7,367 nucleotides of DNA. Source: Chloroflexota bacterium. Its GTDB lineage: Bacteria; Chloroflexota; Anaerolineae; B4-G1. The stretch lies in NCBI GenBank assembly GCA_024232355.1, contig JAAEPW010000482.1, positions 1-7,367 on the forward strand. The letters are read 5' to 3'. The position numbers and the translations under genes were made by a program. Each line of letters begins with the position of its first letter. The stretch's first letter is position 1. Below the pieces are notes generated by a model. It was not told the DNA's origin. It searched no databases and was given only the letters and a program-made list of their open reading frames with translations. This document shows, piece by piece, positions 1 to 4,303 of the stretch.

Positions 1-690
1 CACTTCTTCGAGGTAAACGCCAATCTCGGTGGCCTGATCGCGCAGGTCAAAGAGGGTCTGCGCTTCTAGCAGCGAGACAAAGACCTGGGCCTCTTCTATG
101 TTCTTGATGTTCAGATCATAGATGCCCACGATGGTCATCGTGCGGCGCCGCATCTGCTCGTGGGTGGCGCGTCCGACCAATGTGACGCGGTCGCCCACGC
201 TCACCTCCAGCCGTTTGGCCAACGCATCGCCGACGAGGAGCGCGTCTTCGTCGGTGCCCTGCAGATAGCGGCCCGCCACAACCTTCTCGGCCACCATACT
301 CAACGCCGGTGTTTCCTGTTCCGGTTGGATGCCAATGATGGCGACCGACAGCGTCCCCTCGCGGCTGCTGACCATACCTCCGGTCTTGATGCGTTGGGCC
401 ACGGCGACCGCCTCCGGCTGGGCTAACGCTGCCTGTGCCAGCGCGTCGGGGTCGGCCAGGGGCAATAGTGGCGACCGGTTCATTTTCTCCCGGTAGCCTG
501 GCGCGTGGACCTGCACGTGGCCGCCCATCAGCCTGACCTGTTTGCCGTGAAGGGCCTCGTCCATCCCGGCCAGCATACCGTCAAAAAAGAGAATGAGAGT
601 CAGCCCCAGCGCGATGGCGATCCCGGCGATTACCGTCCGCCTCCAATTGCGCCACACGTTACGCCACGCCATTTTCAAGAGTTTTCCCAT
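1..690 (-). CDS. ABC transporter permease, MacB/FtsX type (partial, N-terminal 230 residues)
   Basis: The frame is open from an ATG at 690-688 to the left edge, so the C-terminal part is missing. The protein starts MGKLLKMAWRNVWRNWRRT, the usual amphipathic, arginine-rich start of MacB_PCD/FtsX permeases. One membrane helix follows at about residues 19-40 (VIAGIAIALGLTLILFFDGM). A long extracytoplasmic domain comes next, with typical segments such as VAEKVVAGRYL, ALLVGDALAKRLEVSVGDRVTLV and MTIVGIYDLNIKNIEEAQVFV. The remaining helices, usually three, would lie outside the window. Such permeases work with a separate ATPase (LolD/MacB type) and export or extract lipoproteins, peptides or drugs; the substrate cannot be told here. 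The start is supported by GGAGGGG at 695-701, 4 nt upstream. The gene is divergent from the PadR operon, which probably regulates it. It looks visibly GC-richer than the control region beside it. Confidence 0.9.
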   Translation of the reverse strand, partial: MGKLLKMAWRNVWRNWRRTVIAGIAIALGLTLILFFDGMLAGMDEALHGKQVRLMGGHVQVHAPGYREKMNRSPLLPLADPDALAQAALAQPEAVAVAQRIKTGGMVSSREGTLSVAIIGIQPEQETPALSMVAEKVVAGRYLQGTDEDALLVGDALAKRLEVSVGDRVTLVGRATHEQMRRRTMTIVGIYDLNIKNIEEAQVFVSLLEAQTLFDLRDQATEIGVYLEEV

Positions 691-694
691 AATT

Positions 695-701
695 CCCCTC
701 C
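695..701 (-). promoter_or_regulatory. Shine-Dalgarno site of the ABC permease gene
   Basis: On the minus strand GGAGGGG is followed by AATT and ATG (690-688). It is a strong match to the anti-SD sequence with a short spacer, and it fixes the permease start. Confidence 0.75.
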
Positions 702-711
702 TTAACATTGA

Positions 712-740
712 TATATACTTTTTCTTCCGCCACGAAACAA
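712..740 (-). promoter_or_regulatory. Second, weaker promoter candidate for the ABC permease
   Basis: On the minus strand TTGTTT (740-735) and TATATA (717-712) are 17 bp apart. Transcription would begin near 705 and leave a leader just long enough for the GGAGGGG site. Both boxes are imperfect (3/6 and 4/6). The -35 box lies inside the loop of the dyad at 725-754, as expected if a repressor acted there. It may be chance. Confidence 0.3.
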
Positions 741-754
741 GCAGTGTGGCGGAA
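725..754. promoter_or_regulatory. Perfect 9-bp inverted repeat, operator or leader hairpin
   Basis: TTCCGCCAC (725-733) and GTGGCGGAA (746-754) are exact inverted copies around a 12-nt spacer, so the half-site centres are 21 bp (two helical turns) apart. That geometry suits a dimeric DNA-binding protein. In the permease mRNA started near 803 it would also form a stable 5'-leader hairpin. A terminator is unlikely because no T tract follows on either strand. Confidence 0.5.
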
Positions 755-806
755 AAACAGTCGTAAAAGGGATGTTGTCAAACGTAGCCTGGTGTACCTT
801 GTAGCC

Positions 807-816
807 ATAGTATAGT
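807..816 (+). repeat. ATAGTATAGT element, copy 1 (over the permease -10)
   Basis: This exact 10-bp sequence recurs at 888-897. The copy covers the -10 box (809-814) of the leftward promoter. It is a candidate operator half, perhaps for the PadR regulator. Confidence 0.5.
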
Positions 817-837
817 CGAAAAGTAGTATCAGTACAA
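809..837 (-). promoter_or_regulatory. Leftward sigma-70-like promoter for the ABC permease
   Basis: On the minus strand TTGTAC (837-832), a 17-bp spacer and TATACT (814-809) form a promoter with a good -10 (5/6) and a modest -35 (3/6). The start point would be near 803, leaving a leader of about 110 nt that contains the 725-754 dyad. Confidence 0.5.
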
Positions 838-868
838 TTAAACCTACCAGATTTTAATGACCAAATGC

Positions 869-897
869 TTGACATACTGTGTGATGTATAGTATAGT
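869..897 (+). promoter_or_regulatory. Rightward sigma-70-like promoter for the padR-like operon
   Basis: TTGACA (869-874, perfect), a 17-bp spacer and TATAGT (892-897, 5/6) make the best promoter in the window. The start point would be near 904, about 26 nt before the leader ORF. The spacer contains ACAT (872-875) and ATGT (884-887) 8 nt apart. PadR sites are usually written as ATGT-N8-ACAT, so this is the same pair in the opposite order; autorepression is likely but not shown. Confidence 0.7.
888..897 (+). repeat. ATAGTATAGT element, copy 2 (over the padR -10)
   Basis: Exact copy of 807-816, 81 bp away and in the same orientation, covering the -10 box of the rightward promoter. One protein binding both copies could block both divergent promoters. 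Confidence 0.5.
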
Positions 898-929
898 GTA
901 TCAAATGGTAAAGTAGGAGGTACAGTAAT

Positions 930-962
930 ATGTATAAAATAGTTAGAGAAGGGGTACAGTAA
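930..962 (+). CDS. 10-codon leader ORF upstream of the PadR-family gene
   Basis: The frame encodes MYKIVREGVQ and stops with TAA at 960-962, one base before the padR-like ATG at 964. It has the better ribosome site of the two: AGGAGG at 915-920, 9 nt before its ATG, against GAAGGGG (948-954) for the regulator. The 14-mer GGTACAGTAATATG at its start (919-932) is repeated exactly at the padR-like start (953-966), so one start region looks like a duplicate of the other. Translation could couple to the regulator by re-initiation. The peptide has no run of one amino acid that would suggest classical attenuation. Whether it is translated is inference. Confidence 0.45.
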   Translation: MYKIVREGVQ

Positions 963-963
963 T

Positions 964-1299
964 ATGAGCAAATACTCTGAAAATCTTATTTCGGAATTGC
1001 GGCGCGGCACCCTGGTGCTTTCCGTACTCAGCCAACTGGAGGAGCAACAATATGGATACTCGCTCAAAGAACAACTGTCAGAGCACAATATCGAGATCGA
1101 TCAGGGCACGCTCTATCCTCTGTTGAGACGGCTGGAATCTCATGGCTTGCTGGACAGCGAATGGGTCGTGACCGGATCACGCCCGCGCCGCTACTATCAG
1201 TTGAATGCCACCGGGCAAGAGGTGCTGGACACCCTGGTCCGCGAGTGGCAAAGTATGGTTGAAGCAATCAATCATCTATTAAACAAAGGAGAACAATAA
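964..1299 (+). CDS. PadR-family transcriptional regulator
   Basis: This 111-residue protein has the normal length of a small (PadR-s2-like) PadR repressor. The winged helix covers about residues 14-85: RRGTLVLSVLSQLEEQQYGYSLKEQL, the hallmark IDQGTLYPLLRRLESHGLLDSEW (45-67), and the wing RPRRYYQLNATG (73-84). The C-terminal helix (86-108, EVLDTLVREWQSMVEAINHLL) is the dimerisation helix. The protein acts as a dimer in the cytoplasm and represses transport or stress genes until a ligand or partner relieves it. The ATG at 964 is chosen because all family positions follow it and it lies directly after the leader ORF. The HAAS-like membrane protein gene follows after 2 nt, a recurrent PadR neighbour. 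Likely targets are its own promoter and the divergent permease; no ligand can be inferred. Confidence 0.95.
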   Translation: MSKYSENLISELRRGTLVLSVLSQLEEQQYGYSLKEQLSEHNIEIDQGTLYPLLRRLESHGLLDSEWVVTGSRPRRYYQLNATGQEVLDTLVREWQSMVEAINHLLNKGEQ

Positions 1300-1301
1300 A
1301 A

Positions 1302-2345
1302 ATGGAACTCGTTGATCGTTACGTACACCAGGTCGGACGGCGGCTGCCCAAGCGGCTGCGCGGCGACGTAAAAACCGAACTGCGTTCACTGCTGCTCGAC
1401 ACTTTGGAGGAACGCACGGGACTTGTCGGTGACGAAACCACATTCTCAGAAGAGGATCAAGTGGCCGTGCTCGAGGAATTTGGCCCGCCAGCGCAAATGG
1501 CAGCGAAATATCAACCGCGACCACGGTACATCATTGGCCCCAAGGTCTACACTTTGTACCTGATCGTCGTTGCCGCTCTCCTTGGCGCGGGGTTGCTCGC
1601 CAGCACTGTGACCACAGTCGTGGGGAGATTCTACACCGATTCAGATGGAATGAATGGGCTCGCATTGCTAGGACAAGGATTAGGGATTTTTCTCGACATC
1701 GCTCTTAACGGCATCGGCTCGACCACGCTGATCTTTGCCGTGTTGGAACGCGTGATCCCCAACCGCGAATTTGGACTGGACGACGACAAAGAGGAATGGA
1801 AACCACGTGACTTGCCCGAGATCGAGGAGCGTAACGAGATCAAACCGGCCGGTCTGATCGTGCAAATCGGCATCTTGGCGCTTTTGCTGATCGCGTTCAT
1901 CGGTTTTCCAGATCGTATCAATATGGGTGCGTACTATAATGATGGCTGGCACATTGTACCCTCCCTACTATCGACAGAGTTTTTCTCTCTCTATCTACCA
2001 CTGCTAAAGGTCAGTTGGAGTTTGACCATCATCTTGAACTTGGTCTTGCTGCGCCAGGGACGTTGGCAAATGGGCACGCGCATTGCCGAGTTGCTCATCC
2101 AGGGCTTGGACATTTTCCTCTTGGCTTGGCTGCTCGTGGGACCATCGGTTTTGAACGCAGAGGCGCTGGATAAAATGTTTCCGATCGCATTACAAATACC
2201 TGCCCCGCCAATCGACGGTGCGCTCAGGCTGGCCTTTGTTGTAGCCCTGATTGTGACCATCATAGAAACTGTGGTCAAGATTTATCGCACTTGGCAGGTT
2301 CAAACCGAGGCAACGCTACCATCGCTTGATGCTCAAAACCTGTAA
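1302..2345 (+). CDS. Multipass membrane protein with N-terminal HAAS-like (PadR-associated) domain
   Basis: This 347-residue protein starts with a soluble helical domain (about residues 1-70), MELVDRYVHQVGRRLPKRLR then DVKTELRSLLLDTLEER, and EEDQVAVLEEFGPPAQMAAKY. This matches the HAAS/DUF1700/permease-prefix pattern: an amphipathic helix, an acidic helix and a 'LeeFGpP..lA..Y' end. About six membrane helices follow, near 83-107, 118-148, 182-202, 225-250, 261-284 and 307-328, with an acidic charged loop at 150-180. Proteins with this domain are usually encoded right after a PadR regulator and are thought to act with it as membrane sensors; the exact role is unknown. The gene starts 2 nt after the PadR stop, with AAAGGAG at 1285-1291, so the two are co-transcribed. 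No enzymatic motif is seen in the membrane part. Confidence 0.8.
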   Translation: MELVDRYVHQVGRRLPKRLRGDVKTELRSLLLDTLEERTGLVGDETTFSEEDQVAVLEEFGPPAQMAAKYQPRPRYIIGPKVYTLYLIVVAALLGAGLLASTVTTVVGRFYTDSDGMNGLALLGQGLGIFLDIALNGIGSTTLIFAVLERVIPNREFGLDDDKEEWKPRDLPEIEERNEIKPAGLIVQIGILALLLIAFIGFPDRINMGAYYNDGWHIVPSLLSTEFFSLYLPLLKVSWSLTIILNLVLLRQGRWQMGTRIAELLIQGLDIFLLAWLLVGPSVLNAEALDKMFPIALQIPAPPIDGALRLAFVVALIVTIIETVVKIYRTWQVQTEATLPSLDAQNL

Positions 2346-2358
2346 TACGTTAAAGATC

Positions 2359-2410
2359 AAGGGCCTGATTGATTGACAAGACGTTTGTTTTGTTGGCGAT
2401 CAGGCCTTTT
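2359..2410 (+). terminator. Probable rho-independent terminator after the padR/HAAS operon
   Basis: GGCCTGAT (2362-2369) pairs with ATCAGGCC (2399-2406), extended by one G-T and two A-T pairs, then TTTT(2407-2410)GTTGTG. The 29-nt loop is long but can form a small inner hairpin (ACAA 2376-2379 with TTGT 2385-2388). The T run is short, so termination may be partial and some transcripts may continue into the peptidase gene, for which no clear own promoter is seen. Confidence 0.6.
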
Positions 2411-2447
2411 GTTGTGACTGAGATTTTCTATGAAAAGGAACCATATG

Positions 2448-3830
2448 ATGAAAAGAACAATGACATGTTTTCTGATCTTGATTCTGCTTGGCGCAGTTTC
2501 CTGCACGCAGAATCAGGGGCAAGTTTCACCAGAGGCGAATAGAGTAACGGACGCTGTCGAGCAGGACCAAGGGCAGGCTTTAACAACCGAGCAAAAGCTG
2601 TTTGGCTTGATAACTGTCTGGTCGGAGGCAAAGTATGCTTTTCCCTCATTTGACAGGCTGCCCGATCTGGATTGGGATCAAAGCCTGCAAGACTATATCC
2701 CCCGCGTGATCGCAGCAGATGATGTGGAGAGTTATTACCTGGTATTGGCAGAATTTGCGGCCTTGTTGAATGATGGGCACACGGCAGTCATACCGCCCTG
2801 GGGATATATGAATCCAGACAATGATATGCCTCCGGTTGAGGTATGGGTTGTCAAAGACAAGTTTGTGATCGTCCGAGTGGCCGAGACTGATGAGGTTAAA
2901 AATCAGCGGATTTACCCTGGTTTGGAAATCATTGAAATTGACCACGTCCCGGCGTGGACTTATTATCAAGAAAATGTGCTCCGGTATCACACGTGGGGAT
3001 CAAAGCAAGCGAATGAAGCGATGAATATGGCCTATCTCCTCGACGGCTCCAAAGATAGCGTGATTTCTCTGCAAGTGCGGGATATGGATGGTACGTCGAG
3101 AGATGTCACACTGACCAGGAATTCGATGGACGATCAGGGCAACCCGTTTCAATACCAATTTTTGCAATGGGATCCGGTTCTCGAATCAGAGATTCTGTCG
3201 GACGATATTTTGTATATCAAGATTGCACATTTTATGAATCCCGAGTTGAAAAAAGAATTCCTGGATGTGATTGACAATTTGGATCGTTCGGTCAGAGGTG
3301 TCGTGATCGATCTCCGATATTGTCTGGGGGGGCAAAGCGACATCGCCGAGACAATGATTGGCAGCTTGATCGATCAACAAGCGAGTTCTCCCACCTGGAA
3401 GTATCCCCACTATATCGCCGCTCACCGCAGTTGGGGCAGAGAACCCGTTTGGTCAGAGACAAATAACACGATCCCTCCTCGCGATGGGAAGCGATATTTG
3501 GGGCCGCTTGTGATTCTTACCGGCGGCGTCACCGGCAGTACTGCCGAGGATTTTGCGATTTCGCTTCACCACTCGGGACGGGCAGTGCTGGTTGGTGGGA
3601 AAACGGCAGGCAGTGCGGGTAACCCGCTAGCGGTTCCTTTGCCCGGAGGCGGCACTTTTGAAGTGGCGACCTTTACGGCCTCGTACCCGGATGGCCTAGA
3701 GTACGTGGGTATCGGTATCCAGCCGGATGTTGAGATGTATCCAACTCGGGAGGATGTTTATGACGGAATCGATTCCGTTCTCGATCAGGGGATTCGGGTG
3801 ATTGAGGATTGGGACGCTTATCGTCAATAG
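2448..3830 (+). CDS. Lipoprotein S41-family serine peptidase (tricorn/IRBP-like type)
   Basis: From the ATG at 2448 the product has 460 residues. The start is chosen because AAAAGGAA (2433-2440) lies at a good distance from the ATG pair 2445/2448, while the longer frame from 2430 has no ribosome site. The N-terminus MKRTMTCFLILILLGAVSC is a lipoprotein signal with lipid-bearing Cys19, so the enzyme is anchored outside the cytoplasmic membrane. A helical region with DGHT (109-112) comes first, then a PDZ-like segment around PGLEIIEIDHVPAW (157-170). The S41 core follows: RGVVIDLRYCLGG (283-295), the nucleophile motif GGVTGSTAEDF with Ser364 and Glu367, and YPDGLEYVGIGIQPDVEM (413-430). At +25 from Ser364, where CtpA-type enzymes have the general-base Lys, there is Ser389. 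A His111/Ser364/Glu418 arrangement as in tricorn-like S41 members is therefore more likely. The substrate is unknown. Confidence 0.88.
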   Translation: MKRTMTCFLILILLGAVSCTQNQGQVSPEANRVTDAVEQDQGQALTTEQKLFGLITVWSEAKYAFPSFDRLPDLDWDQSLQDYIPRVIAADDVESYYLVLAEFAALLNDGHTAVIPPWGYMNPDNDMPPVEVWVVKDKFVIVRVAETDEVKNQRIYPGLEIIEIDHVPAWTYYQENVLRYHTWGSKQANEAMNMAYLLDGSKDSVISLQVRDMDGTSRDVTLTRNSMDDQGNPFQYQFLQWDPVLESEILSDDILYIKIAHFMNPELKKEFLDVIDNLDRSVRGVVIDLRYCLGGQSDIAETMIGSLIDQQASSPTWKYPHYIAAHRSWGREPVWSETNNTIPPRDGKRYLGPLVILTGGVTGSTAEDFAISLHHSGRAVLVGGKTAGSAGNPLAVPLPGGGTFEVATFTASYPDGLEYVGIGIQPDVEMYPTREDVYDGIDSVLDQGIRVIEDWDAYRQ

Positions 3831-3862
3831 AGCAGGTTTCATCAGGCGCTTTTACACGCTTG

Positions 3863-3894
3863 ACGCCCGGCGGAATCTCTTCCGCCGGGCGTTT
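3863..3894. terminator. Strong hairpin between convergent genes, likely terminator
   Basis: ACGCCCGGCGGAA (3863-3875) and TTCCGCCGGGCGT (3880-3892) form a perfect 13-bp GC-rich stem with a TCTC loop, 32 nt after the peptidase stop. The following sequence (TTTGGCTGTTATTC) is only moderately T-rich. It lies just past the stop of the leftward gene at 3900, so it may stop transcription from both sides, although the minus strand lacks a T tract. Confidence 0.75.
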
Positions 3895-3899
3895 GGCTG

Positions 3900-4193
3900 T
3901 TATTCATTCTTTATTGCCCGGATGCAGCCCTCTGCCCGCTGCTTGATCCCAGAGAGCGTCTTGGGGCACATTACCAGACTTCCCAACTCGTCGGCGATCC
4001 CAAACATCAGGGCGTTCATCAGGCCCGGCTGCCAGCTCTGTCGAAACCGGGTGGTCAAGCGCGTTGTGTTGGTGTCAATGGGGTCCAAGAACCATATCCA
4101 GCTCACCCCGTTCTCGTTGTCAATGTGAGTTACGAGTGCCAGGTTCCAAAGCTCGGGGATAATTCGATTCGCAGAACCACGGTCATCATCCAC
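3900..4193 (-). CDS. SRPBCC-family protein, shortened (probable remnant)
   Basis: From a GTG at 4193-4191 the product is 97 residues. Its C-terminal two thirds (GVSWIWFLDPIDTNTTRLTTRFR, then GIADELGSLVMCPKTLSGIKQRAEG) resemble the last strands and long final helix of SRPBCC/polyketide-cyclase-like proteins, where 'W.F.LePid...TRLi.R.r' and 'MerKmL.GIK.RAE' are usual. Full proteins are roughly 150-200 residues, so the first strands are missing. The early segment SANRIIPELW looks like the 'nADRihPEwq' part of such proteins and runs almost directly into NLALVTHIDNENG, which suggests an internal loss too. The GTG start is preferred over the ATG at 4244 because AAAGGAG (4208-4202) is 8 nt upstream and the -35 box covers 4246-4241. 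It may be an expressed fragment or a decaying gene; no function is claimed. Confidence 0.55.
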   Translation of the reverse strand: MDDDRGSANRIIPELWNLALVTHIDNENGVSWIWFLDPIDTNTTRLTTRFRQSWQPGLMNALMFGIADELGSLVMCPKTLSGIKQRAEGCIRAIKNE

Positions 4194-4201
4194 AGCCTTT
4201 T

Positions 4202-4246
4202 CTCCTTTGTTTTGTCGATTATACTCGAACGACGACACGGACACAA
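4202..4246 (-). promoter_or_regulatory. Promoter and ribosome site of the SRPBCC-like gene
   Basis: On the minus strand TTGTGT (4246-4241), a 17-bp spacer and a perfect TATAAT (4223-4218) predict a start near 4211. AAAGGAG (4208-4202) comes immediately after, 8 nt before GTG 4193-4191. The leader would be only about 18 nt, which rules out the upstream ATG at 4244-4242. Confidence 0.6.
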
Positions 4247-4291
4247 ACGCAGACTTTTTCGCTAGGTCTTTTTGTTTTCTCTAATTCGATG

Positions 4292-4297
4292 TATACT
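4292..4297 (+). promoter_or_regulatory. -10 box placing transcription at the kinase start codon (leaderless)
   Basis: TATACT (5/6 to consensus) lies 6 nt before the ATG at 4304, so initiation would fall on the start codon. No Shine-Dalgarno sequence precedes either this ATG or the one at 4289, and no good -35 box is visible. This is the usual appearance of a leaderless gene. Confidence 0.4.
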
Positions 4298-4303
4298 GTA
4301 AAT

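Larger units (their letters stand above)
702..963. other. Divergent intergenic control region
   Basis: This AT-rich stretch separates the leftward permease from the rightward padR-like operon. It contains a 9-bp perfect dyad (725-754), a leftward promoter (809-837), a rightward promoter (869-897), two copies of ATAGTATAGT and a 10-codon leader ORF; each is listed separately. The longer minus-strand open frame that runs back over the padR-like gene is a shadow of that gene. Confidence 0.8.

Noticed and set aside
160..705. Two plus-strand open frames (160-426 and 505-705)
   Set aside because: They lie opposite the minus-strand permease, whose translation shows clear family sequence; both are shadow frames.
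702..1088. Minus-strand frame of 128 codons across the control region and the padR-like gene
   Set aside because: No family pattern, no ribosome site, and it overlaps the convincing PadR protein.
2373..2378. TTGACA as a -35 box for the peptidase gene
   Set aside because: At 16-18 bp downstream there is no acceptable -10 (around 2395-2402 the sequence is GGCGATCA); it lies inside the terminator loop.
3802..4128. Plus-strand frame of 108 codons after the peptidase
   Set aside because: It begins inside the peptidase gene, crosses the strong 3863-3892 hairpin and is antisense to the SRPBCC-like frame; no motif is seen.
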